Source: Desulfobacula sp.
GTDB lineage: Bacteria > Desulfobacterota > Desulfobacteria > Desulfobacterales > Desulfobacteraceae
Length of the DNA stretch: 64,000 nt
Assembly (NCBI GenBank): GCA_023701135.1
Contig: JAMPXP010000005.1
Location: 1-64,000, forward strand
Direction of reading: 5' to 3'
A program made the position numbers and the translations under genes. The notes below the pieces were generated by a model, which was not told the origin of the DNA, made no database searches, and was given only the letters and a program-made list of their open reading frames with translations. Shown one piece after another: positions 7,427 to 16,344 of this stretch; the first letter of the stretch is position 1, and each line of letters begins with the position of its first letter.

Positions 7427-10400
7427 TTATCGCGTCTTCCGGTAAAGCGTGATTTTCCGGTAATCGGGCAGAACGTCAAATACGGTTTCGAAATCCGATA
7501 GATAGGGGCTTTTCCCTGCCGGAGCGGTATTTATCGTTTCAATAATGATTTTTTTCAAGGGTTTGACGGGCCGGGTCAAGAGATGCCTCAAACAGGCCAG
7601 GTATTCTACCAGGCTTTCGTCTCCGGGGTCTGCATGAATCAGGAGATCTTTGCCGTTTCCCAGAGAAACCAGTTTAAGGTCACGGCCCTTAAAAACCAGA
7701 AGGGTGGTGGGCAGGCGCTTGGGAAAGTGCTGTTTTACGGCAGGCAAAGGAATGCCGCAAACGGAAGCAGGGTCAACGGCATTCATAAAATAGACCGCAT
7801 CTTCGGGCAGGGTGGCCTGGAGTTTCTGAAAGGCCCTGGGCAGTATGAACTGGAGGCCGGGGATATCTTTAAAAAATTGGCCTGACAGGATTTCACCGGA
7901 TAATTCCATGAGCCTAAGGGACCGGAAAAGAGCCGGCCATTGAAACTGGGGCAATTCTCTGTGCAGGATTTCCCGGAAGAGTATCCCGTACCGGTCCAGC
8001 AAAAGCCTGACCCTGTCCTTATGGAGGTCTTGGGTTTCCATTTCATCCTGGGGATCCGGCGGCAGGGCCGGTTTATACCAGTGCCCGGCAAAGGGGAGAG
8101 AGCCCCGCCATTGGGAGAAAGAGGGGCCGGCCTTGGACTGCCGCAGGCCAAACCGTCTGCCGGTCGGCGGTTTTATGGCTTCCGGGGCCTTGTATCCGGT
8201 TTCAATTCCCTTTCTTAATGCGGAAAAGCCGTCATTGGACAGTTTCCCCTGCCAGACAAGATTCCAGATCCGCTCAGACAAGGTCCGCGAATCACAGGCG
8301 AGCAGGTTCAGGAGGCTGGAAAAATCATATCGGACACCCCCGGGATCAAAGAGGGAGTCAAGCTCCGGGTCTTTTTTATGGGCGGTCTTTCCTGTTTCAG
8401 GGCCGGACCCTTTGGGCCTATGCAATAATAAATCCATATCCGGTTTGAAACAAAAGGCCGATTGCTTTCTTGCAAAGCCCATCCATTGGAGACCTCCCTC
8501 CTGCATGAGGGTATCCAGAAATGAGGGGTGGTAGGGGGATATCCGGGCCGGCAGGATATCCGATTCCCAGGATTCAGCCGGAAGCGGGAGGCAGGAGAGC
8601 TGTTCCAGGCGGTCAAACAGGCCGTCGATATGGTCAGATCGCTTTGTGAGCCCCTGGTAATGGGCCAGAAATAAAGGCAAAACATCAATTTCCAGGGCGT
8701 CAAACCTTGGTCTGGCCATGGACCGGGAAAGCCTTAAAAGAATTTCATAATTTTCACTGTCGCATATGTCCGTATCAGAACCGTTATCTACCAGGAGCCC
8801 CACAATGACCCGGCGGTCTTCAACAAGGGCGTTGATCACATCTTCAAGCCTTGATGCTTCAATGCCCAGGGAGTTTCGGATAAAATCAAGGGAAACCGGC
8901 CCGTAAAAGGAAAGCCACTGGCCCAAAAAAGAGGCCCCGGCTCCCTCATCTTTTTTTGGTCCATAAAAGGCGCCCCTGAGTTTGGAATCCCATTCACGGG
9001 AAACCATAAGCTGGCAATCAATTCTTTCAGGAGAAAGAAGGGTCAGTTTATCCCGTGCCGGATCAAGGATCGTTTCCATCGAATCCAAGGCTTCCGTTTT
9101 GATTTGCTGAAGCAATGCTTCCCATTCCGCATGGGGAATGGCAATGCGCTCCTTTACCCAGTCCAGGAGATCCTGCGGTGTCTGGGGAGCATATCCGGGT
9201 GCCAGACGCTGCCGCTTTTTTTCAAATTCCTTTACAAGGGCCGGGGATACGGCAGGCCTCAGATTCGGGGAAAAGACAAGGTCCCGCAGAAAATTGGCGC
9301 CAAGTTTCGAAGTGGATGAGGCTGCCTCGTCCTGCCGGTACATATACTGGTTGATCTGGTTCCAGGCCATGCCGGCGGCAAAGGGGCTTGGCCGGGAGGT
9401 AAAGGCGGCGGACCAGGCAAGTTCTCCGGTTTGGATCTCATCCAGCATGAGTTTCAGCCGGACAAGGTCAAATTCATCCTGAAGACAGGTGCGATAGGTT
9501 TCCAGGAGAATCGGAAAATCCTGGTAGGGGGTTATGTTTTCCAGAAGTTTTTTGGATTTCAGCCGTGTCATCCAGAGGGGCATCCTCTGGTTGATTTTAT
9601 TTTTGGTCAAGAGCAGAGCCCGGGCCGCACATTCCCTGAAACGGGCGGCAAAAAAGCCCGTGTTTTCCAGTTTCCTTTTTAAGAGGGCTTCCACATTGGA
9701 TGCGGTGACAAGGGAAAGAATCTCTTCCGGTTCAATCTGATGGGGAAGCTGGATGACCACGGCATCATTGCCGGGAAAGATTTCCGGTTTTTCACCAAAC
9801 CGGTCTTCCCAGGCCGCTTCCAGGGCAATGGCATAGGGCCGGTTCACCCGGCCGCCGAAAAGGGTGTGGATCACCAGCATGGAGCCGGGGCTGCCGCCGG
9901 GCCCGGATCGGACATATTCCAGGACAAGGTGGCGCCGGTGGGGCAGGGCCGTGCCGGTGGATTCTTGCTGCTGCTTTAAAAACCGGATCAGTTCCATTGC
10001 AGCCGTTTCATCCATATGGTATTCCGTTTTCAGGCGGAGTTCGAATTCCGGCCGGGTCAAATGGTCTTCCGCGGTTTCAAGAAAAGTCCGGATGAGTCCT
10101 GAAAAATGAGAATCCCGGTTCATGGCCTCGGCAATCCAGAAGGGGGCGTCTATGTGGCTGTTTCCCACGGGAAGGGCAAAGACATCATTGTGGGTGATTC
10201 TCATGATTTTCCAGTTCCGGGTGCCCATGGTGGCAATCTGCCCGATTTTCGCCTCCCAGACATATTCTTCATCCAGTTCGCCGACTCTGGCCTGGGTGTC
10301 ATGGTGGCGGAGCTGGTAATAGCCCCGGTCGGGAATGGTTCCGCCGGAGGTATAAAGGTCCAGGAGGGCCCCTTTTTTTCCCTGGACCGTATGATCCAGA

Positions 10401-11839
10401 CGGTCGATGGAAATTCTCGGCCGGAGTTCCCGGATTCTTGTATCGGAATATCGCCCGGCCAGCATATTCAATACGAGATCATAGCTTTCCCGGCCGAGGT
10501 TGTGGTAGGGCAGGCTTGTTTTCAGGAAGGCGTAGAGTTCATCCATGTCCCAGGTTTCAAGCCCGGTCATGGAAACAATGATTTGGGCCAGGACATCCAG
10601 GGGGCAGTCAATGGGATGGACAGGTTCGATATCCTTTGTATCCATGGCCTTTGCCAGGACTGCGGCAGCGATGAGATCATGAGAATGGGCCGCAAAAAGG
10701 GCGCCATGGCTGACCCCTTCAATATGGTGCCCGGCCCTTCCGATTCTCTGTACGGCCGAAGACACGGAGAAAGGAGACTGGATCAGGATGACCTGGGAAA
10801 GCTCGCCGATATCGATGCCCATTTCAAGGGAGCTTGTGGCCACAATGGCCCGGAGCCTGCCGTTTTTCAGATTCTGTTCCACATTGAGCCGAAGCTGTCT
10901 TGAAAGGGAACCGTGATGGGCATAGGCAACCGGTTCCGCCGACCGTTGATTGATTTTATAGGTGATTTTTTCACAGAGCCTGCGGCCGTTGGTAAAGATC
11001 AGGGTGGATCTGTTCTTTTCAATGATGCCAAGGCATTCTTTGGCCAGAAGGTCCCATACCGGGGCATCGGCCGGTTCTTCCTCCTTTTGTGGATATTGCA
11101 CCGAGATCCGGTAATGTTTTTGAATCCCGGATTCGATTTTTTCAACGGGCCGTTTGGCATACCGGGGATGGGGGCCATGGCCGTCCATCCGGTATCCGCC
11201 CACAAAGTCTGAAACCAGATCCAGGTTTTTCAAAGTGGCCGAGAGGGCAATGCGCTGAAATTCTCCGGACAGCCGGACCAGCCTTTCCACCGCCGTGATG
11301 AGGTGGACCCCGCGTTTATTCCCCAGAAGGGCATGGATCTCATCCAGGATCACGGCTTTGAGCGTGCACAGCATTCCCCGGCCGGAGCGGGAGCTGAGCA
11401 TGAGATTCAGGCTTTCCGGGGTTGTGATCAGGATCTGGGGCGGATGGCGGAGCATTTTCCTGCGGTCCTCCGGGGAGGTGTCACCGCTCCGGGTCATGAC
11501 CCGGATATGGGGAAACGGTTCCCCCTGCGCTTCAAAAAGGTCCTGGATTTCTTTTAAGGGCTGATCCAGATTTTTTTTGATGTCGTTGTTCAATGCTTTC
11601 AGGGGAGATACATACAGGACAAGGGGGTGGTGGGCCGTCCGGTTTTGAGTCACCAGTTCATTGATAAACCATAAAAAAGCGGTAAGGGTTTTCCCGCTTC
11701 CCGTGGGAGCCGTGATGAGAACATGCTTATGGGCGGCAATGAGTGGCCAGGCTCTGTCCTGGATATCCGTGGTGTGGGCAAATTTTCCAAAAAACCATTT
11801 TTCGATCAATGGATGAAAATATTCAAAGGCTTTTGTCAC
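7427..11839 (-). CDS. lhr: Lhr-type large DEAD/DEAH ATP-dependent helicase
   Basis: A 1470-residue superfamily 2 helicase, length as expected for full-length bacterial Lhr. Motif I APTGSGKT is at 44-51, motif II DEIH at 166-169, motif III SATLKNLD follows, and motif VI QRIGRAGHH closes the second RecA domain. The middle and C-terminal thirds correspond to the Lhr-core winged-helix/beta-barrel and the long C-terminal extension. Lhr proteins translocate 3'-5' on single-stranded DNA, unwind RNA:DNA hybrids and are linked to DNA repair. The start is GTG with AGGAAAGAG upstream. The gene stands alone; the next gene downstream starts about 90 bases away. Confidence 0.9.
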   Translation of the reverse strand: MTKAFEYFHPLIEKWFFGKFAHTTDIQDRAWPLIAAHKHVLITAPTGSGKTLTAFLWFINELVTQNRTAHHPLVLYVSPLKALNNDIKKNLDQPLKEIQDLFEAQGEPFPHIRVMTRSGDTSPEDRRKMLRHPPQILITTPESLNLMLSSRSGRGMLCTLKAVILDEIHALLGNKRGVHLITAVERLVRLSGEFQRIALSATLKNLDLVSDFVGGYRMDGHGPHPRYAKRPVEKIESGIQKHYRISVQYPQKEEEPADAPVWDLLAKECLGIIEKNRSTLIFTNGRRLCEKITYKINQRSAEPVAYAHHGSLSRQLRLNVEQNLKNGRLRAIVATSSLEMGIDIGELSQVILIQSPFSVSSAVQRIGRAGHHIEGVSHGALFAAHSHDLIAAAVLAKAMDTKDIEPVHPIDCPLDVLAQIIVSMTGLETWDMDELYAFLKTSLPYHNLGRESYDLVLNMLAGRYSDTRIRELRPRISIDRLDHTVQGKKGALLDLYTSGGTIPDRGYYQLRHHDTQARVGELDEEYVWEAKIGQIATMGTRNWKIMRITHNDVFALPVGNSHIDAPFWIAEAMNRDSHFSGLIRTFLETAEDHLTRPEFELRLKTEYHMDETAAMELIRFLKQQQESTGTALPHRRHLVLEYVRSGPGGSPGSMLVIHTLFGGRVNRPYAIALEAAWEDRFGEKPEIFPGNDAVVIQLPHQIEPEEILSLVTASNVEALLKRKLENTGFFAARFRECAARALLLTKNKINQRMPLWMTRLKSKKLLENITPYQDFPILLETYRTCLQDEFDLVRLKLMLDEIQTGELAWSAAFTSRPSPFAAGMAWNQINQYMYRQDEAASSTSKLGANFLRDLVFSPNLRPAVSPALVKEFEKKRQRLAPGYAPQTPQDLLDWVKERIAIPHAEWEALLQQIKTEALDSMETILDPARDKLTLLSPERIDCQLMVSREWDSKLRGAFYGPKKDEGAGASFLGQWLSFYGPVSLDFIRNSLGIEASRLEDVINALVEDRRVIVGLLVDNGSDTDICDSENYEILLRLSRSMARPRFDALEIDVLPLFLAHYQGLTKRSDHIDGLFDRLEQLSCLPLPAESWESDILPARISPYHPSFLDTLMQEGGLQWMGFARKQSAFCFKPDMDLLLHRPKGSGPETGKTAHKKDPELDSLFDPGGVRYDFSSLLNLLACDSRTLSERIWNLVWQGKLSNDGFSALRKGIETGYKAPEAIKPPTGRRFGLRQSKAGPSFSQWRGSLPFAGHWYKPALPPDPQDEMETQDLHKDRVRLLLDRYGILFREILHRELPQFQWPALFRSLRLMELSGEILSGQFFKDIPGLQFILPRAFQKLQATLPEDAVYFMNAVDPASVCGIPLPAVKQHFPKRLPTTLLVFKGRDLKLVSLGNGKDLLIHADPGDESLVEYLACLRHLLTRPVKPLKKIIIETINTAPAGKSPYLSDFETVFDVLPDYRKITLYRKTR

Positions 11840-11974
11840 GATTTCTCTTTCCTGAAAACCATAAGATGACCTATCCCTAATGATGCTTTTTGCATTGATG
11901 GGGGAGATTTTACAAGTATTTTTTCCGGCTGGGCCCTGATTTAAGACGGCAGGGCGGGAAGCGGGAAATACAAA

Positions 11975-12003
11975 TTGACAATATCCATGTACATTGGTAT
12001 AAA
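11975..12003 (+). promoter_or_regulatory. Sigma-70 promoter for the MFS transporter gene
   Basis: TTGACA at 11975-11980, a 17-base spacer and TATAAA at 11998-12003: nearly perfect consensus. It lies about 50 bases before the transporter start and points toward it. Confidence 0.75.
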
Positions 12004-12052
12004 TTTATTTAAATAATTTTTCATGAAAATAAATACCAGGAGAACAAATACA

Positions 12053-13288
12053 ATGATCAACCGGAATTTTTTGCTGCTCTTATCAGGTCAGTTGGTTTCC
12101 CAGATCGGGGATAAATTTCATATGATTGCCCTGTCCTTCTATGTATTGAAGACAACGGGATCATCCGCCAGAATGGGGGCGGTGCTGGCCGCTTCTCTGA
12201 TCCCTTCCCTGGTGCTGGGATTTTTTTCCGGTGCCTTTATCGACCGGTATAACCGGAAAACCATCATCGTGGGCACGGACCTGATCCGCGGGGTGATCAT
12301 TGGAATTTTCGCCCTTTTGTTTTATTTTGAAGCCATGAATTTTTATGTCATTTTGCTCATGCAGGTGCTTCTTTCCGTCAATGCCGCATTTTTTGATCCG
12401 GCCGTTCCTGCAGTGATTCCTCGGATTGTGGAGGAAAAGGACCTGGCTGCCGCCAATTCCGGGCACCAGTTTGTCAGCAGTTTTTCCACCATTGCCGGTG
12501 CGTTTTTAGGGGGAATCATGGTTTCGGCCTTTGGGTATTTCTGGGTGTTTGTCTTGAATGCGGCTTCCTTTATTCTTTCCGCCGGGTTTGAATGCTTTAT
12601 CCAAATTCCGCCGATCTCTGGGAAAGAAAAGATAAAAAAGCAGCAGGGACTTTGGGAAGATATGAGGCAGGGATACCGGTATATCCTTTCCCGGCAAGAG
12701 CTTGTCGTTCTTTTATTCATGGTCCTGGTCATTCATTTTTTTGTCGGTTCCATTGAAGTCATCCTGCCGGTGATGGCGGATACTGTTTCATTGGAAGGGG
12801 CCAGGACCCTTGGATTTTTTCAGACCGCCTTGGGGCTTGGCACCCTCGCCATGGCCGTTTTCCTCAGCATCCGGACCATTTCGGGAAGGGAAAAAGCAAG
12901 CCTTTTCAGCAGTGTTTTCATTATCGGGCTGCTTTTTTTGGGGATAGGGATGGTCAACCCCGGGGAAAGGATCAGTTTTTATCTGCTCATGATTTTTTTG
13001 TTCGGATGCTGTATTATCTGTGCCGGAATTTCCTTTCGGACCCTTTTACAGAAGGGGGTGGATAATGCCTTTGCCGGAAGAGTGTTTGCCGTGGCAGGTT
13101 CCATCGGAAATGCCGCCATCCCCGGCGCCATGATCATTTACGGGGTCTTGCTGGAACACTATTCTTTTCAAGGATTGCTGATGGTTTCAGGCCTGGTGCT
13201 GATGCTGCTCAGCATGGGTTCATGTGTTTTGTATAAGGAGAAAAAATTTGGCCGCACAGAAAAAATCCTCTCTAAACCCGGCGCTTAA
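12053..13288 (+). CDS. MFS transporter, MFS_3/EntS-like exporter
   Basis: A 411-residue inner-membrane protein with about 12 hydrophobic segments. The start at 12053 is chosen because AGGAGA is spaced correctly upstream; an in-frame ATG at 12023 lacks a site. The opening NFLLLLSGQLVSQIGDKFHM and the loop SGAFIDRYNRKTIIVGTDL (the MFS signature between TM2 and TM3) match the drug/siderophore-exporter branch (EntS, MefA-like). Substrate unknown. The next small gene overlaps its 3' end by about 40 bases, so the two are probably translated together. Confidence 0.85.
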   Translation: MINRNFLLLLSGQLVSQIGDKFHMIALSFYVLKTTGSSARMGAVLAASLIPSLVLGFFSGAFIDRYNRKTIIVGTDLIRGVIIGIFALLFYFEAMNFYVILLMQVLLSVNAAFFDPAVPAVIPRIVEEKDLAAANSGHQFVSSFSTIAGAFLGGIMVSAFGYFWVFVLNAASFILSAGFECFIQIPPISGKEKIKKQQGLWEDMRQGYRYILSRQELVVLLFMVLVIHFFVGSIEVILPVMADTVSLEGARTLGFFQTALGLGTLAMAVFLSIRTISGREKASLFSSVFIIGLLFLGIGMVNPGERISFYLLMIFLFGCCIICAGISFRTLLQKGVDNAFAGRVFAVAGSIGNAAIPGAMIIYGVLLEHYSFQGLLMVSGLVLMLLSMGSCVLYKEKKFGRTEKILSKPGA

Positions 13289-13523
13289 CGTTGAAAGGGT
13301 GCAGACCGGAGTCAGGATTGAAAAAAGGATATTAAAAGTATTGAAGGGGCTTGCCGAATATCATGACCTGACCCTTGGCGACCTGATTGAGGGAATCGTC
13401 CTCCATGCCTTTGAAGGCAAGGCCCCTTTTGATGAGAAAAACCTGAAAAAAATTGAAGAATTAAAGCAGATCTATGATTTGGATCTGACCAGCCAGGACA
13501 GCCATAAGCTTGTGGAGTCCTGA
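13248..13523 (+). CDS. Small ribbon-helix-helix-like protein
   Basis: About 91 residues. A TTG start at 13248 is preferred because AAGGAG ends seven bases before it, inside the 3' end of the transporter gene. The core TGVRIEKRILKVLKGLAEYH followed by DLTLGDLIEGIVLHAFEG has a strand-helix-helix pattern like Arc/CopG ribbon-helix-helix proteins. It may be a small DNA-binding regulator or an antitoxin without a visible partner. Overlap with the exporter suggests co-expression and possible control of that gene. Function is inferred from pattern only. Confidence 0.6.
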   Translation: MAAQKKSSLNPALNVERVQTGVRIEKRILKVLKGLAEYHDLTLGDLIEGIVLHAFEGKAPFDEKNLKKIEELKQIYDLDLTSQDSHKLVES

Positions 13524-13545
13524 CCGGTATCCGGATGAAAAGATA

Positions 13546-14631
13546 TCAGCTTGCCGGAGCCTGGCCGGGTAAATGTCGCATGCCTGAAATTCCATTCCAG
13601 GCCATCAGAAGGGTAAGAATCAGGGCTCCTGCCAATTGGGCGGGATAGGGAATGATTTCAGAAGCCTGGCCTATGGTCGCACTGGCCTGGATGCCGGACA
13701 GAACATATATCCAGTCCAGCAGAAATCCCATGGCCAGAGAACAGATGGCTATCATGGACAGATAAATGATGAGGGCCCGGGTATTGAATATGTTTTTAAC
13801 AATATTCATGGTGGCGGCATTGGTGGCCGGGCCTGCCAGCAGGAAGACCAGGGCGGCTCCGGGATTCAATCCTTTGAGAATGAGAGCCGCGGCAATGGGG
13901 GTGGAGGATGTGGCGCAGACATACATGGGCATCCCTGCCGCCAACATCATCAGCATGGATAGGAATTGATGCTCGTTGGCCCAGATTGTCAGATCTTCCG
14001 GGAAAAAAAAGGTAATGAGGCCGGCAATGAAGATCCCGATGATAAAGGGTTTTGTAATATCCGATAAAAGTTCGCCAAAGGCATAGTGAACACCTGCCTT
14101 TAATTTTTCGGAAAGGGTTTTCGGTTTCGCTTGTGCAACTGCACAGCAATTTGAAGTGCTGCTTCAGCCGCCTTTTAGGCTTAACGGTGGTGTGTTTTCC
14201 GGCAAGTCGTTGATCCCGGCATAATTCTGGACGATTCCGGTGGCAATGGCCGTGATAAACCCTGCAACAGGCCTTATGACCGTCATGATGGGGTCCAGCA
14301 TGGCCCAGGAAACAGCAATGGAATCCACGCCTGATTCAGGCGTGGCAATCATAAAGGAGAGGGCGGCTCCATTATTGGCCCCCTGTTTTTTCAGTCCTGC
14401 GGCCACCGGGACAACACCGCAGGAGCATAAGGGAATGGGAATTCCGAAAAGCGCGGACAGGATGACCGGCCTGATTTTGCCGGTTCCAAGATATTTTTTG
14501 ATCTTATCCGGTTTGAAAAAAACATAGAGGATACCGGCCATAAAAAAGCCGAACAGCATATAGACGGCAACATCAAGATAAATCTGCCAGGTTTCTTTTA
14601 GTATTTCATATAGAATTGTCATGAGTGTCAT
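13546..14631 (-). CDS. SO_0444/YraQ-type metal permease with in-frame TGA, probable selenoprotein
   Basis: Two membrane halves sit in one frame, separated by a single TGA at 14164-14166. The first half (155 codons) has the family hallmark IPIPLCSCGVVPVAAGLKKQG and PESGVDS. The second has MPMYVCATSSTPIAAAL and GPATNAATMNIV. Reading the TGA as residue 156 gives a 361-residue protein, the normal length of this DUF318-type permease. The TGA falls in the Cys-rich linker (GG-U-SSTSNCC), where relatives usually have Cys clusters. A SECIS-like hairpin follows. The gene is 24 bases after an ArsR/SmtB regulator, so it likely exports a soft metal such as Zn, Cd or Cu. A nonsense-mutated pseudogene is the alternative. 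Confidence 0.7.
14129..14147 (-). promoter_or_regulatory. Candidate bacterial SECIS element
   Basis: On the minus strand, 16 bases after the in-frame UGA, GCUGUGCAGUUGCACAAGC folds into a seven-pair stem (GCU/AGC and GUGC/GCAC) with one bulged A and the loop AGUU. The loop G is the second loop base and lies 24 bases from the UGA. Bacterial SECIS elements are known to carry a G in the first two loop bases at about 16-37 bases from the UGA. Translation requires SelB and tRNA-Sec, which are outside the window. Confidence 0.6.
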
Positions 14632-14654
14632 GATGGGGAATCCTTGTTTCAGTT

Positions 14655-14999
14655 TCAGTGTCTGACATGGTGAAGGCTCATATGGATCAGGGAGGCGACA
14701 TGGTCGTCATCAATGGAGTAGTAGATGATTTTACCATCTCTCCTGGTTTTTACGATTTTCAAGGTCCTTAATATCCGGAGCTGGTGGGAAACGGCAGAAT
14801 CCGTCTGACCGCAGATGGCCGCAATATCGCACACGCAATGTTCCTGGTTGAGCAGGGCCAGAACAATTTTAAGCCGTGAAGGATCACTCAAAGCCTTGAA
14901 GATATCCGCCATCTGATGGATATCTTCCGTTGGGGGCAGGCTTCCTACCGTTGCTTTGACCTTGGTTTCGTTAATACATTTTATATCACAGGTATCCAT
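14655..14999 (-). CDS. ArsR/SmtB-family metal-responsive repressor
   Basis: About 114 residues from ATG 14999, preferred to ATG 15014 because AAGAGG precedes it and the first ATG overlaps a candidate operator. The winged helix-turn-helix is DIFKALSDPSRLKIVLALL followed by CDIAAICGQTDSAVSHQLR. The alpha-3 ligand motif CVCD and a C-terminal helix with DDDHVASLIHMSLHHVRH match both the thiolate (CadC-like) and the alpha-5 zinc (SmtB/ZiaR-like) sensing sites. It should repress its own operon until Zn, Cd or a similar metal binds. The permease follows after 24 bases. Confidence 0.88.
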   Translation of the reverse strand: MDTCDIKCINETKVKATVGSLPPTEDIHQMADIFKALSDPSRLKIVLALLNQEHCVCDIAAICGQTDSAVSHQLRILRTLKIVKTRRDGKIIYYSIDDDHVASLIHMSLHHVRH

Positions 15000-15012
15000 T
15001 AAACACCTCTTC

Positions 15013-15032
15013 ATTTGATCAGTTGTTCATAT
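15013..15032 (-). promoter_or_regulatory. SmtB/ArsR-type operator candidate
   Basis: The minus strand carries ATATGAACAACTGATCAAAT. The left half ATATGAACA matches the known SmtB/ZiaR half-site; the right half is degenerate. It lies directly at the start of the regulator gene, where autorepression would act. Confidence 0.45.
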
Positions 15033-15097
15033 ATTAATCCTGCAAGGCTTCCTAGTCAACCCTGAAAATGCATTCGTTGAAATTTTTTTTTTTGTGA

Positions 15098-16201
15098 TCA
15101 GCCCTGAAGGATTTTATCCACTGCTATTTTTGCATCCCAAACAGCCGTGAAAATCAGGTTTGAATGCTTTTTTTCCTTGATGATGCCATCGGAGCCGATT
15201 TCCATATAGGAGGGGCTGATGGCCCCGCCAATGGCGTAGATGCCTTTCCTGCCAGTTTCAAAATGCTCGGAAAGCATGAGCAGCCTCTCCCCTTCCCTGG
15301 CAATTTTGCAGATGACCCCTGTGCAGGTGATCTGCTGGAGATTGAGGGTATCGAAAATGGCCGAAGGCCCGTGGGTACCGATACAGGCAATCACATTTTT
15401 CATGGGGAAGCTCATCCCCTGGTAGGTGTAAAGGTCATTACCGAGGCTCGGAGAAATTGTCTGATGGATATAAAGCCGGTCAATCCCTTCTGCATCCACT
15501 TCTCCAATTTTGGGGACCGCTTTTTGAAGAATTTTAATATGCCCGCCCAAAAGGATTTCCTCGCCCAGATCCCGGGCCGTATCTTTGTTGATTTCAAAGG
15601 TTTCCTTGATATGGGCCCAATACACACTGGTGGTGTCGTCTTTTGCCTGGCGCTTGATTTTGGAAAGAGAGCACACCACATCGGCTGCGGCATTCCCGCC
15701 ACCGATGACCAAGACATTGACGCCGATATAATCCTCGCCGTTTTCAATATTTCTTCGCACGGTTTTGGCTTCTCCATATATCCCCAGATCATTGGGAATG
15801 TTGCTGCCAAAGGCAAGAATGATGTTTTGAGCGAGATATGAGCCCTTATTGGTTTTAACAAGATAATCCGGATAGGCGCCCATGATCTCTTGAAATTCTT
15901 CATTGAAATGGATATTGAGCCGGCTCTTTGAGGCCAGGGCCTGAATCTGTTCAATATACAGTTCAACCGGAACCTTTTCTTCCGGCGGCTTGATTTCGGG
16001 AACCGGGAAAAGGCCTTCATAGCCTTTGGGTATGGTCGGGTAAACTTTTTTGCCTTTTGGATAAGTGTCGATAATGCCTTGCATGATATTCCGTCCCTTT
16101 TCCAGGATCAAATGGGACTTTGACGATTTTTGGGCCAGGAGAGCCGAGGAAAGGCCTCCCGGACCTGATCCGATAATGACCAGATCAAATGTTTCAGCCA
16201 T
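15098..16201 (-). CDS. FAD-dependent NAD(P)-binding oxidoreductase, thioredoxin-reductase-like
   Basis: About 367 residues. ATG 16201 is preferred because AAGGAG lies nine bases upstream; the ATG at 16210 abuts the site. A first Rossmann motif DLVIIGSGPGGLSSALLA is at the N-terminus and a second, VLVIGGGNAAADVVCSL, is near residue 165, the two-dinucleotide-fold arrangement of low-molecular-weight pyridine-nucleotide disulfide reductases and YpdA/flavin monooxygenase-like proteins. No CxxC redox pair is visible between the domains, so it is not a classical thioredoxin reductase. Partner and substrate are unknown; it could reduce a quinone, ferredoxin or persulfide. Confidence 0.75.
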   Translation of the reverse strand: MAETFDLVIIGSGPGGLSSALLAQKSSKSHLILEKGRNIMQGIIDTYPKGKKVYPTIPKGYEGLFPVPEIKPPEEKVPVELYIEQIQALASKSRLNIHFNEEFQEIMGAYPDYLVKTNKGSYLAQNIILAFGSNIPNDLGIYGEAKTVRRNIENGEDYIGVNVLVIGGGNAAADVVCSLSKIKRQAKDDTTSVYWAHIKETFEINKDTARDLGEEILLGGHIKILQKAVPKIGEVDAEGIDRLYIHQTISPSLGNDLYTYQGMSFPMKNVIACIGTHGPSAIFDTLNLQQITCTGVICKIAREGERLLMLSEHFETGRKGIYAIGGAISPSYMEIGSDGIIKEKKHSNLIFTAVWDAKIAVDKILQG

Positions 16202-16285
16202 GGGGCACATCTCCTTGAATTGAGTTCATTAAGTGATTTCAAATCAGATTATCATGATGGATAAAGTATTGTCCAATCCAAAAAA

Positions 16286-16299
16286 CTGTTTTAAAACAG
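16286..16299 (+). promoter_or_regulatory. Perfect 14-bp palindrome in the divergent intergenic region
   Basis: CTGTTTTAAAACAG is a perfect palindrome between the divergent FAD oxidoreductase and amidohydrolase genes. It could be an operator for either; no adjacent regulator gene is present. Confidence 0.35.
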
Positions 16300-16344
16300 G
16301 CATAAAAAATTGTATCATCGGATTGCAAAAGAAAGGAAAACTCC

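Noticed and set aside
10106-10903. 265-residue plus-strand frame antisense to the helicase gene
   Set aside because: Same shadow effect within a GC-rich third-position gene; no recognisable protein pattern.
13796-14149. Separate frame (117 residues) spanning the permease interruption, suggesting a frameshift
   Set aside because: The permease motifs before and after the TGA are in one frame; this frame gives a Cys/His/Arg-rich unlikely protein. The interruption is a single TGA, not a frameshift.
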